Shown: positions 17,022 to 24,594 of the stretch, piece by piece
Numbering within the stretch: position 1 is the stretch's first letter
How the letters are laid out: every line of letters starts with the position of its first letter
IMG/VR virus record: IMGVR_UViG_3300044846_004856
Location: 1 to 28,574 of that record
Direction: 5' to 3' (one strand)
DNA: 28,574 nt
Source of the DNA: a virus
The notes under the pieces: generated by a model
Seen by the model: the letters and a program-made list of their open reading frames with translations, nothing else
The model's database searches: none
Told to the model about the DNA's origin: nothing
Program-made: the position numbers and the translations under genes

Positions 17022-18494
17022 TTATGTCTCCCGCAGAAACCGTTCCATAAGTTGGAGGGTTGCACCACGGGATCCGACCCGGTTCATCTCGCGTTGGCTG
17101 AAGCAAACCATGGGGGAAGAACGCCACTCGTCCTGACCGTAAATCGAGACCATGGAGTTGGTCTTTTTCAGGGCCGAGCTGGCTTTCAGTACCGACAGTT
17201 CGGGAGCCAGCAAACGCTCCTCGGGATCCACGGGGTACTTCTTCATACCCCCAAGGAAGACCTTGAGGGTATCGAAATTGAAGCACGCCGCGAGGATGCC
17301 ATGGGAGTCCTTGGAACTCAGGAGCGCCGGTTTCCAATCAAAACTGGTCGGGTTGAACTGATTGGGAATAACTTCCGGGTCCACCAACAGGCCGCCACCG
17401 ACGGTGTCGAGGGCGACCCAGCGAACCAGACTGGCGATAGCTTCCGTCCGATCACCGAGGAACTGCATACCCTCGATGTTCTTCATGACCTCCGCGTAAT
17501 GCTGACTCCGGGCGGCATCCCGGAGAACCAGTTTTACCGGGTTCCATCCGCGACTCCGCCAGCTTTCCGCCCAGAGCTCGTACTTGGCGGTGACAGCCGG
17601 GTTGTTCGGGCGTTGGTGCTCGTAAGTGAACACCGTCAGATTCGAGGAATCCCGTTCGGCCGAATGGGTGATGTGCTTGGCCCGCACCGCTACCCGGGCC
17701 GAGGCGTCCTTGACCCCGTGAAACAACGCCGGCTCGTAGTTGTTCTTCCACGGGCGGAAGAGATCCTTGGCTGTGATCGTGGGCCGCTGATACTCCATCA
17801 TGATCAGCGGGGTGTCGAAGGCCAAGGGCAGGATGTCCGTGCGATGATAGATGTCGTACGCGACCTGCGGGTCGGAACCGTTCAGCTTGTTGCCGGGAAC
17901 CAGCTTCCAGAGATGGGAATCGTAGACCGCCACCCCGTTCAAGTGACGGATCGGGTTGTCGTGAATGTGCCCAACCGCCGCAAAATTCTTGGATTTGGCG
18001 AGACGGAACTCTTCGATCAGCTCGTTGATCCAACCCGGCCGCATGGGGACGCAATCGGACTCCAACGGCAAGAACGCGTAGTACTTGGAGTACCACGCCG
18101 GGGACTGGCCGATCATCGTCACGATGTCGCTCCACATTTGGTTGGGCCCAAACGGGTATCCTTTCGCGTCTTTCCGTTTGCTGCGCTCGTAGTGAACCAC
18201 GCCAAACTTGTCGCGGAGTTTCGTCAGCACGCTGGAGCTGAACTCGCCGGCGTCGTACCGGCGGAAGATCATGATGTCGGCGACGTTGTTGCGGATGCGC
18301 TCAAGGTCGGCGATCAGCTCGGCCAGTTCCTCGGCGGCCTGCTTATCCCCGTCGTAATACTGGATGAGGATGAGCAGTTTCTGGTGATTGCCGTGGACAA
18401 CACGGCTTGGCAGGGACGCGGGCACGTAAGTCCCGTCGGCCATCCGGGCCATGACCGGCGCGGATGATAGTTGTTGGATGTTCGGGGCGGGCAT
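17022..18494 (-). CDS. Two-domain glycosyltransferase-like protein
   Basis: A 490-aa protein. The N-terminal half has a GT-A-like nucleotide-sugar fold: KLLILIQYYDGD (39-50) as the first strand, then YAFLPLESDCVPMRPGW (139-155), where E-S-D at 145-147 occupies the place of the metal-binding D-x-D. The C-terminal half contains ASLVRWVALDTVGGGLLVDP (354-373), which matches the DXD-region pattern of GT32-like glycosyltransferases (D/x-x-x-R-x-x-x-L-x-x-x-G-G-x-x-x-D-x-D). Here the final motif reads V-D-P-E, so one acidic position is altered. The protein may therefore be a tandem transferase or carry one decayed site. It lies between the scaffold candidate and the capsid gene with a second transferase just upstream. 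The donor sugar and acceptor are unknown; virion decoration is the contextual inference. Confidence 0.7.
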   Translation of the reverse strand: MPAPNIQQLSSAPVMARMADGTYVPASLPSRVVHGNHQKLLILIQYYDGDKQAAEELAELIADLERIRNNVADIMIFRRYDAGEFSSSVLTKLRDKFGVVHYERSKRKDAKGYPFGPNQMWSDIVTMIGQSPAWYSKYYAFLPLESDCVPMRPGWINELIEEFRLAKSKNFAAVGHIHDNPIRHLNGVAVYDSHLWKLVPGNKLNGSDPQVAYDIYHRTDILPLAFDTPLIMMEYQRPTITAKDLFRPWKNNYEPALFHGVKDASARVAVRAKHITHSAERDSSNLTVFTYEHQRPNNPAVTAKYELWAESWRSRGWNPVKLVLRDAARSQHYAEVMKNIEGMQFLGDRTEAIASLVRWVALDTVGGGLLVDPEVIPNQFNPTSFDWKPALLSSKDSHGILAACFNFDTLKVFLGGMKKYPVDPEERLLAPELSVLKASSALKKTNSMVSIYGQDEWRSSPMVCFSQREMNRVGSRGATLQLMERFLRET

Positions 18495-18506
18495 GTTTGT
18501 GGCGGG

Positions 18507-19415
18507 TTAAAGGTCGTGGTAAGTGTAGGCGTGGTTGCCGATGTGGGCGGCGAACACCGAGAGGTCCATGACCACCTTGTGCCCAGCCTTGGCGGCGCGG
18601 ATGCAGAACGGGATGTCGTCCCCGGGGATGTCCACGCCCGTGGGCGTGAAGAACGCGTACTGATAGCCGAACCGGCTGCGGAGACCCTCGTTCTTTACCC
18701 GGATCTCCTCGCCTTGGGAATTGATCACGTCCTCGAACACCTTGCGGTGCGTGAGGGTGAACCCGAACCCGGTCCAATCGCATTCCAGCAGTTCGTCGCG
18801 GGGACCGCGTTTCATGACCGCCTTCACTTCCAGATCGGTCTTAAAGAACTGGGGCGGTGCGCCTTTTTTCCGTCCGACGTAACACGCGCTGACGAACGGG
18901 CGCTTGTGGACGAGCATCCGGTAAATCGAATGCACGCCGGCAAACGCGTCGGGCATCGTCTGGTTCTGGCAGAGCTTTTTGAACCCCGCGGCGTCACCGT
19001 AGGGCGGCACGGTGTCGCTATCCCACCAAAGGGCCCAGTCCCACGGGCCGGCGAGGAAATAGCCGGCGAGGGAATTGCGGGCGACGGACAGATTGTTGAA
19101 CCCGACCCGGTGGAAGTCCATTTCCCGCGGGTCGTACATGCGGGCGAACGCTTCCATGACCTCCGGCTCCGGAGATCCGTTCATGGGCATCAGGATCAGG
19201 AGCTTTTTGCCCAGTTCCGGATTCGTGTAGAGCGGTTTTACCCCGTGGATCGGTGAAGGATCGAACTCGATCAGCTTCTGCACCGCTTCCACGGGGAAAC
19301 GCCCACGCGAGAGCCACATCGAGACCATGGCGGGACCGTGACCGATGATCTCGGTCACTTTGTCCCTCCCGTACTTCTCGATGTAGTTCTTCGGGAGATT
19401 TACGAGGTCGATCAC
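18507..19415 (-). CDS. GT2-like glycosyltransferase with N-terminal helix-turn-helix-like domain
   Basis: A 302-aa protein starting at GTG 19415-19413, 3 nt after the scaffold candidate stop. Residues 11-52 resemble a Cro/YdaS-type helix-turn-helix: RDKVTEIIGHGPAMVSMWLS, then RGRFPVEAVQKLIEFDP. Residues 71-302 form a GT-A transferase: KLLILMPMNG (71-80), SVARNSLAGYFLAG (110-123), WALWWDSDTVPPYGDA (127-142) with the metal-binding D-S-D at 132-134, and a late GDDIPFCIRAAKAGHKVVMD segment equivalent to the E/D-D-x-x-x-x-x-R catalytic-base region of family 2. Family knowledge says such enzymes use UDP-, GDP- or dTDP-sugars. The HTH-like part could bind nucleic acid or act as a docking domain. It precedes the larger transferase by 12 nt, so the two are probably co-translated partners. 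Confidence 0.75.
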   Translation of the reverse strand: MIDLVNLPKNYIEKYGRDKVTEIIGHGPAMVSMWLSRGRFPVEAVQKLIEFDPSPIHGVKPLYTNPELGKKLLILMPMNGSPEPEVMEAFARMYDPREMDFHRVGFNNLSVARNSLAGYFLAGPWDWALWWDSDTVPPYGDAAGFKKLCQNQTMPDAFAGVHSIYRMLVHKRPFVSACYVGRKKGAPPQFFKTDLEVKAVMKRGPRDELLECDWTGFGFTLTHRKVFEDVINSQGEEIRVKNEGLRSRFGYQYAFFTPTGVDIPGDDIPFCIRAAKAGHKVVMDLSVFAAHIGNHAYTYHDL

Positions 19416-19418
19416 GAC

Positions 19419-20912
19419 TCAGCCGATCGAGATTCCCATCTCGCGGGCGATTTGTTTGGCCGCGTCCTCGTTACTTTCGGGAAGTGCGGCCTTGGCTCCG
19501 GCCGGAGCGGCAGCCGCGGCGGCGTGGGCGCGTGAAAGCGTGCCCGCGGTCTTGATTTTGCCGACCTTGGCCTCCAACTCGGCGTTTCGGGAACGAAGTT
19601 CAGCCAGATCCTTCACCAATCTCGGCAAAACGTGCTGCTTGATGATGATGTTCTGCACCGCGTTCGACGTGAGACGCCCGTTGACCTCGGCGAACTTCTC
19701 CGGGGGTGCCTTGGAGGGATCCAACTCGCCCACCGCGGCCGAAAGTGCCTTCGCGGCGGCGTCGTAGGCCGCAATCGCGTCCTGTTTGGCCTTCACCACG
19801 GCCGGGGAGTCGGTCGGAGCAGGGTCCGCGGGGCGATTGAGGAACGGAAAGTCCTTGGTGAGCGCGCTAATGTCGGAATTCAGCATCCGAGTGGCGTGTT
19901 CGCGGACTTCGGAGGTTACTTTTTCCTGCTGTTGCTGGGAAAACTGGGCCGCCTGCTGCTTTTTGACGTCAAAGTTAGTTTTCCACTCTGAAATCTCCTG
20001 CTGTTTGGCGTTCCGGATGCGGATGTTGTCGCGGAGAAGCTCGCGGAGCTCCTCGGCCTCCTCTTCGTAGCCCTCGTCGGACAACTTTTTGATGTACGGG
20101 GCGATGGTCTTGAAGTTCAGACCCTGTTGTTTCAGGTTTTCAAGCGCCTCCGGATCGTCTTCGCCATCCTGAGTCTTCCCGACACCGAATTCCTGAAGGA
20201 CCTTGAGGATTTTCTCCTGATTCTGGGCGACCGGTTTGTCGTATTTGATCTCCAGAGACGGATCCTTGACGATATCCAGCTCGCGGATGCGCTCCCGGAG
20301 CTTGGTCAGCTCCTCTTCCACGTCCTTCGGCACCGCGCCCTTCTTTAGTTCGTCGCGGGCACGGTTCAATTCCGCCGCCAGCTCCTCCTTTTCCTTGGCC
20401 AGACTCTCGGCCTTGTTCCGTTCGGCGATGATCTTCTGGTTCCGCTCCTCGATGATCTTCTTGGTGCGGGGGTGCATCGCCGCGGATTGGCGAACATCGA
20501 GTTTCAGATCCTCATCCCGTTGCGCCAAGACCGGTTCCTTGGGCGTCTCGACGGGCTTGGAGGCCGGCTTGGTCTTCGCTTCGGCGGATTGCCGGTTCAA
20601 CTCGGCCAGTTCGTCGGCCATCGACCGCTCGCCGGTGGCTGACTCTGACCCTGACTCTGGCTCCGACTCTGACTCCGACTCTGACTCCGGCTCGGGGGCA
20701 ACTTCCGGCTCCGGTTCCTTGACTTCCGGCTCCGGCTGCGGCTCCGGCTCCGTTACCTCGGGCTCGGGCTGAACTTGCGGTTCCGAGGCTGGATCGGGCA
20801 TGGCCGCGTCAACCTGACGGGCGAGTTCAGGGCTGACCTTGCGGGCAAGATCGGCGATTCCATCGAGATCAAACGGCGTGATGCCGGGAGGGGATATGGT
20901 CGGGTCGGGCAT
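19419..20912 (-). CDS. Acidic coiled-coil protein, probable capsid scaffold
   Basis: A 497-aa protein of highly skewed composition. Residues 44-90 are Pro-Glu and Ser-Glu repeats (EPEPQPEPEVKEPEPE, then ESESESESEPESGSE). Residues 150-215 are a long charged coiled coil (KIIEERNQKIIAERNKAESL, EELAAELNRARDELKKG). Residues 300-370 are helical and Gln-rich. A final coiled coil at about 435-460 (VKDLAELRSRNAELEAKVGK) is followed by an Ala-rich tail. Acidic, elongated, helical proteins encoded between portal and capsid are typical scaffolds, guiding shell assembly then leaving or being degraded. It starts MPDP, like several other genes here, 2 nt after the preceding stop. No protease motif is seen. 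Assignment rests on composition and position. Confidence 0.7.
   Translation of the reverse strand: MPDPTISPPGITPFDLDGIADLARKVSPELARQVDAAMPDPASEPQVQPEPEVTEPEPQPEPEVKEPEPEVAPEPESESESESEPESGSESATGERSMADELAELNRQSAEAKTKPASKPVETPKEPVLAQRDEDLKLDVRQSAAMHPRTKKIIEERNQKIIAERNKAESLAKEKEELAAELNRARDELKKGAVPKDVEEELTKLRERIRELDIVKDPSLEIKYDKPVAQNQEKILKVLQEFGVGKTQDGEDDPEALENLKQQGLNFKTIAPYIKKLSDEGYEEEAEELRELLRDNIRIRNAKQQEISEWKTNFDVKKQQAAQFSQQQQEKVTSEVREHATRMLNSDISALTKDFPFLNRPADPAPTDSPAVVKAKQDAIAAYDAAAKALSAAVGELDPSKAPPEKFAEVNGRLTSNAVQNIIIKQHVLPRLVKDLAELRSRNAELEAKVGKIKTAGTLSRAHAAAAAAPAGAKAALPESNEDAAKQIAREMGISIG
20643..20783 (-). repeat. Pro-Glu / Ser-Glu coding short tandem repeats
   Basis: Hexamer-type repeats (GACTCT, GACTCC, GGCTCC on the plus strand) encode the acidic low-complexity segment (residues 44-90) of the scaffold candidate. 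They are likely prone to length change. Confidence 0.7.
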
Positions 20913-20914
20913 GA

Positions 20915-21175
20915 TCAGTCTTCAGTTGCAAATACTGCGGGACGGTTAAACGGATTCTGCACTTCGGGGGTCACCTCGAACGGCAGTTTCTCGATGTCCA
21001 AAAGGGCCATCTCGTAGCCCTTCCGTTCAAACCCCTTCGCCGCGGCGACATGCACCGCATCGATCGCTACCGGGGCATCCGGGCGACGTTCCAGCAGACA
21101 TCTTTTGATGTCTGACCAGAGAGGAGAATTGAGGAAGGTGGAGGCGGCTTCTAGGTTCTCTTTACGAAGGTACAT
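20915..21175 (-). CDS. 86-aa head-module protein of unknown function
   Basis: The chosen start is ATG 21175-21173 (MYLRKENLEAASTFLNSPLW), overlapping the last 14 bases of the portal gene; the frame upstream of this is the Arg/Ser/Pro-rich shadow of the portal C-terminus. The 86-aa product has a short amphipathic N-terminus, S-P-L-W-S-D-I-K helix, then APVAIDAVHVAAAKGFERKG and YEMALLDIEKLPFE. Small proteins of this size between portal and scaffold genes are common in short-tailed phages, and this one is compact and soluble-looking with no Cys or membrane segment. Possible assembly factor; no family assigned. Confidence 0.7.
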   Translation of the reverse strand: MYLRKENLEAASTFLNSPLWSDIKRCLLERRPDAPVAIDAVHVAAAKGFERKGYEMALLDIEKLPFEVTPEVQNPFNRPAVFATED

Positions 21176-23486
21176 TAGCGAGGGCGGGCGCTTCGCCAGT
21201 TGGTGCGGTTGCGGGAATCTCGGGAACGGCGGGCGCGGTCTCCAGCGCCGGGACTTCGGCCGGAACCTCCGGAGGCAGACCCTCGCGGCGGATCGTGTCC
21301 ATGACCACCTGCTGGGCGGCCTGCATCTCCTCGTTGATCTGGACGACCTCGGTGAGCTGCTTCTTGAACCCAAGGGCGAACTTTTCCAGTTCCCGGAAAT
21401 TGGGATCCTTGTCCATGCCCATCGACGCCCCGATCTGGAGGTGGGCCAGCAGGTGGTTCAGGTTCAGTTCCGCGGCCTTCAGGATCTGCGGGGGCGGGTT
21501 CGGCTGGCTGAGGACCGGAGCCGCGACCGCCGTCAACAGTTCCTGAACGGTCTGACCGTGGATCAGGTGGTTGTCGCGAGGGCTGACCGGAACCTCCAAG
21601 CCGGCGGTCAGCATCGTGTTCGACTCGATGAGCTGCATCCGCTTGGCCTCGGCGACAATCGTCTGGTCCGCGACCGGAATGAAGAACTCCTGAGCGAGCT
21701 CGGCCCCGACCGTGTTCTCGATGTCGCGCTGGATCACCTTGCCCTGATCGACGTTCGGGTTGCCGGCGTACTTCTGAAGCACGATCGACACGCCCTGAGC
21801 GGTGACGGCGTCGGCGGTGTGGGCCAGCGGCGAGGCCGGGGTCTCACGCCAGATCTTGATCTCGTCGTCCGTGATCTGGAGCGGGTCGAGCATGATCTCG
21901 ACCAGCGAGCGGAGAACCTCGGGATCGCTGTGGCCGTGCCCCTCGTAGAAATCCGGTTTCTCCAGCTCGGGGTCCTCGATCAACTTGTTGGTCAGGCGAC
22001 GGGCTTCGTCGATGTAGTCGTCGGAGAACGCCCGCTTCTGCTGGATCTGGGTCAGGTTGGCGAACTGGTCGATCCAGCGGCGGATCATGATGTCCGCGGC
22101 CTCGCTCTCACGACGGGCGTCGATCTGGGCCTCGGTCGCGGTCTTGTCGCTGCGGCCGGTCGGCGAGATCTGAGCCGCCAGATAGGCGCCAACGGACTGT
22201 TCCGCCCAGCCGTCGATCTGGACGTCGGTGACCTTGTACGACTCGGAGTTGGCGATGAACTGCTGCTGCGGGATCTCGATCGACTTGTCCAAGACGATGA
22301 ACGGCGACATCACCGCCGGGGCGAACTTGGATTTATCCTTGGAGTCGGCGCGAAGGATCATCAGCCCGCTCATGCGGCTGTTGTCGATGATGCCGTTGCG
22401 GAACAGCTCCTTCATGATGGTGAGGGACGCCAGCTTGCGGCCCAAACCCTTGGACGAGTGGATGCACCCGTTGCCCGGCTCGAACGAGAACATCGCGAGG
22501 ACGTCCTGCATCTTCGGGAAGAGCTTGAACGAGAACCGCAGCATCTTGCCCGAATCCCGGTGGATCAGCCAGAACGAGACCTGACCATCGTACTCGCGGT
22601 TGAAGAGCAGCCAGCAGGAAACGACGCGGGCGCCGGTGGACGTGAACGTCAGGCCCAGCACGCCCTCGTTCATCATCTCGACGAACTTCCGGAACTGGGT
22701 CGTGGTCGCGTCCTCACGCGGATCCATCATCCTCGCGTTGTTCGCCGCGTAGACGCAGTTGTCGAGGTCGTAGCCGACTTCCTTCGCCGCCTCCTCGTCC
22801 TTGAACAGGTCGAGGAACTCGTCGAGCCGGTAGTCCATCTTCGCCACGAAGAACTGGAGGTCGCGGGCATGCTGACCCGACTGCTCCGGGCAGAAGGCCC
22901 GGTCCTGCTTGAACATCGTCGGCTTGTACGTGTACGGGTCGAGGAAGACCGCGTAGGCGTAGCCCTGAAGCGCCGTCTCCACGGCGAGGCTGTTGATCAG
23001 CCCGGTGTTGCCGTCCCACGAACGGATCAGACGCGTGAACTTGGCGCGGAGCAGGTCCGTCTTGGCCTTGGCGTTGTTGTTGTTCTGCGGGAGCGCGGAC
23101 GAAGTGACGTAGATCTGGGAGATGACCGCGTTGACGAACCGCTGACTCACCCGGCCGACGATGCCGGCCAGCCAGTTGGTGGACGCATTCGACTGCCAAG
23201 CCTTGCCCCGTTCGGTCTGGGCCGCGGAAGAACGCGGGGGCTCGCCGTCGTGCAGGGCCTGAATGTCAGCCGTGCGGGCCGCCCGGGTGCGGTTGTTCTG
23301 CTCGGTGGCTTTGCAGATGTTCCAAGCGTGGTCGACGGTCTTGACCGACCGGGCCTCCAGCTTGAGATGGTTGCCGTAACCGCCGTCGGTGCGCTCGGGG
23401 GCATCGATCGTCGCGATACCGATCGCCGGCAACGGGCTGCCCGTCCCGACGATGTCTTGGTCATTAGGCTGGATGTCGTCTGGCAT
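21162..23486 (-). CDS. Portal protein (podovirus type)
   Basis: A 774-aa protein of the length expected for portals of short-tailed phages. Its N-terminal half is helical with SWDGNTGLINSLAVETALQG and YAYAVFLDPY, similar to portal stem and wing regions. Residues about 325-420 contain VSCWLLFNREYDG, LIHRDSGKML and GNGCIHSSKGLGRKLA. The mid region QISPTGRSDKTATEAQIDAR (about 465-485) leads into long helices (ESEAADIMIRRWIDQFANLT, QQKRAFSDDYIDEARRLTNK), resembling the clip-stem-wing and crown helices. The C-terminus (740-774) is Pro/Ala-rich. It forms the dodecameric DNA entry ring that docks terminase. Unusually, its terminase partner is on the opposite strand. No Shine-Dalgarno motif; start 5 nt after the upstream stop. 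Confidence 0.75.
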   Translation of the reverse strand: MPDDIQPNDQDIVGTGSPLPAIGIATIDAPERTDGGYGNHLKLEARSVKTVDHAWNICKATEQNNRTRAARTADIQALHDGEPPRSSAAQTERGKAWQSNASTNWLAGIVGRVSQRFVNAVISQIYVTSSALPQNNNNAKAKTDLLRAKFTRLIRSWDGNTGLINSLAVETALQGYAYAVFLDPYTYKPTMFKQDRAFCPEQSGQHARDLQFFVAKMDYRLDEFLDLFKDEEAAKEVGYDLDNCVYAANNARMMDPREDATTTQFRKFVEMMNEGVLGLTFTSTGARVVSCWLLFNREYDGQVSFWLIHRDSGKMLRFSFKLFPKMQDVLAMFSFEPGNGCIHSSKGLGRKLASLTIMKELFRNGIIDNSRMSGLMILRADSKDKSKFAPAVMSPFIVLDKSIEIPQQQFIANSESYKVTDVQIDGWAEQSVGAYLAAQISPTGRSDKTATEAQIDARRESEAADIMIRRWIDQFANLTQIQQKRAFSDDYIDEARRLTNKLIEDPELEKPDFYEGHGHSDPEVLRSLVEIMLDPLQITDDEIKIWRETPASPLAHTADAVTAQGVSIVLQKYAGNPNVDQGKVIQRDIENTVGAELAQEFFIPVADQTIVAEAKRMQLIESNTMLTAGLEVPVSPRDNHLIHGQTVQELLTAVAAPVLSQPNPPPQILKAAELNLNHLLAHLQIGASMGMDKDPNFRELEKFALGFKKQLTEVVQINEEMQAAQQVVMDTIRREGLPPEVPAEVPALETAPAVPEIPATAPTGEAPALANVPS

Positions 23487-23491
23487 TGCGA

Positions 23492-23776
23492 TTAACCGAC
23501 AGTCACGTCGGTGGTGTTTGGTTTACTGAATGTCAACTTTTTCCAACGCGGGGGACTGTCGGGGCAACTTTCAGAGGACAGCAGCACCTTCACGCTGACG
23601 AAGCAGGTGCAGACGGTGCATTGGCCATCCAGTTGCAGGGGGCACTTCCGGCAGACCGAGTATCGGTCCTCCTGAACTTCCCGGGGGGCCAAGACCGGCC
23701 GACCTTGCCACAGAAACTGAACCGTACGGAAAACGGCTTTTACGAACGTTACCGGCGTTGACCACCGAAAGATCAT
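23492..23776 (-). CDS. Cys-rich zinc-ribbon-like small phage protein
   Basis: I chose the ATG at 23776-23774 because it forms an ATGA overlap with the upstream gene's stop; a TTG five codons earlier is less likely. The 94-aa protein has six Cys at 42, 45, 53, 56, 58 and 71: CRKCPLQLDGQCTVCTC, then SSESCPDSPPRW. This C-x2-C-P-x6-C-x2-C-x-C-x12-C-P-x5-W layout is shared by a widespread group of tiny phage zinc-binding proteins of unknown role. The N-terminus (1-30) is aromatic and helical with VTFVKAVFRTVQFLW, possibly membrane- or partner-associating. It lies directly upstream of the portal gene. Confidence 0.75.
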   Translation of the reverse strand: MIFRWSTPVTFVKAVFRTVQFLWQGRPVLAPREVQEDRYSVCRKCPLQLDGQCTVCTCFVSVKVLLSSESCPDSPPRWKKLTFSKPNTTDVTVG

Positions 23777-24375
23777 AGCCGTCTCCAGCAACGCTCCGGC
23801 AGTTGTTCCAACTGGCTGTCAGTCAGGGCCAAAGAACTCATGGGCATCCACGAGGCGGTGGAGTTATCCCAGCCGGCGACTTGGCAACCCATCAGATTGC
23901 CTTGCTGTTTGGTGGACTGCAACTTACGAAGTTGTGCAAGTACCGTTGCACTTGAGCTACTGCACCCGACGCATCCGACCCGCCAAGGCTGGTTCCGGGG
24001 GCACCCGACGCAGATGTTGGCCCGTCGGTTCGCCTCGTCGATCGACACCAGCGGGTAGCCGCCCTTCGGCTGGGCGTGGACCATCAGGGCCGCCCACCGG
24101 GTCACCCGGTTGAGCATGGGCTCGGCGGAGACCGTCGGGGCCGTGCCCGGGATGTTCTCCCAGTCCTTGGCCTCCTTGTGGCAGGCGCTGGGCCACCGCG
24201 AACAGTAGTACTCGTCGATGTCGCGCTCGATGTCCCCGACCGGGATGTTGTTCCTCAGTCGGTACTCAAAAATCCGTTTTACCAGCTCCTCCTCGTTGAT
24301 GGCCTCCAACTTGACGTTGGGGGCAACGAGGAAGTGCCAGCCGTTCGGTGGGATCCTGCCACGACCGATTTTCAC
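23773..24375 (-). CDS. Cys-rich (double CxxC) protein of unknown function
   Basis: I chose a GTG start at 24375-24373, giving a GTGA overlap with the 49-aa gene upstream; the frame upstream of this is the out-of-frame shadow of that gene. The resulting 200-aa protein starts VKIGRGRIPPNGWHFLV. It has a structured N-terminal half (EEELVKRIFEYRLRNNIPVG) and a Cys-rich core: C122-x2-C125 in ICVGCPRNQPW and C135-x2-C138 in GCVGCSSSS. Further Cys lie at 58, 65, 164 and 196. The IC-x2-CP...C-x2-C pattern is zinc-ribbon-like and echoes the neighbouring 94-aa protein, with which it overlaps by ATGA. They may form a pair. Function unknown; DNA-packaging accessory is a guess from position. Confidence 0.65.
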   Translation of the reverse strand: MKIGRGRIPPNGWHFLVAPNVKLEAINEEELVKRIFEYRLRNNIPVGDIERDIDEYYCSRWPSACHKEAKDWENIPGTAPTVSAEPMLNRVTRWAALMVHAQPKGGYPLVSIDEANRRANICVGCPRNQPWRVGCVGCSSSSATVLAQLRKLQSTKQQGNLMGCQVAGWDNSTASWMPMSSLALTDSQLEQLPERCWRRL

Positions 24376-24521
24376 TTCTTGCGGCGGGTCTCGGCGGCGC
24401 TCTGGGAGCCCTTCTTCTCGGGCAGCTTCTTCATGCTCGGCGTCTCCTTGGCCCATCGCTTGGCAACCTTGGGTTCGCGGGCAAACAAGTACCGGGCTTG
24501 GGCCTTGGATTCAAATGGCAT
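24372..24521 (-). CDS. 49-aa basic phage protein (MPFxSKAQxRYLFA type)
   Basis: This short gene runs from ATG 24521-24519 to TGA 24374-24372. The product begins MPFESKAQARYLFAREPKV, continues AKRWAKETPSMKKLPEKKG and ends in RRKK. The pattern M-P-F-x-S-x-A-Q-x-R-x-x-F/L-x-A ... P-x-x-A-x-x-W-x-x-x-T-P ... K-L-P-E matches a family of tiny basic proteins that recurs in many phages and some plasmids, of unknown function, often near packaging or head genes. Its stop overlaps the GTG of the next gene (GTGA). It is the first gene of the leftward block, close to the divergent promoter region. Confidence 0.75.
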   Translation of the reverse strand: MPFESKAQARYLFAREPKVAKRWAKETPSMKKLPEKKGSQSAAETRRKK

Positions 24522-24594
24522 GGCGATAGGGGGTCGGGCATGGTTCTGTCGATTATGGGCTTGATGACAACGTAAAAGAACTTAATAAGAACTC
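24522..24594. promoter_or_regulatory. Divergent promoter region between the two transcription blocks
   Basis: This 73-bp AT-richer gap lies between head-to-head genes. On the plus strand TTGATG (24561-24566), a 16-bp spacer and TAATAA (24583-24588) form a plausible sigma-70-type promoter whose start would fall at or next to the methyltransferase ATG at 24595, implying a leaderless mRNA. On the minus strand a weak TTCTTT (24580-24575), 17 bp, CATAAT (24557-24552) could drive the leftward genes. Consensus matches are partial. Confidence 0.45.

Noticed and set aside
21105-23495. A 796-codon plus-strand open frame opposite the portal gene
   Set aside because: Its composition is that of an antisense shadow, and the minus-strand portal has recognisable segments and proper gene junctions.
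24434-24541. A 36-codon minus-strand frame starting MPDPLSP at 24541
   Set aside because: It has the MPDP start seen elsewhere, but overlaps almost completely with the recognisable 49-aa gene in another frame and yields Pro/Arg-rich sequence without family resemblance.
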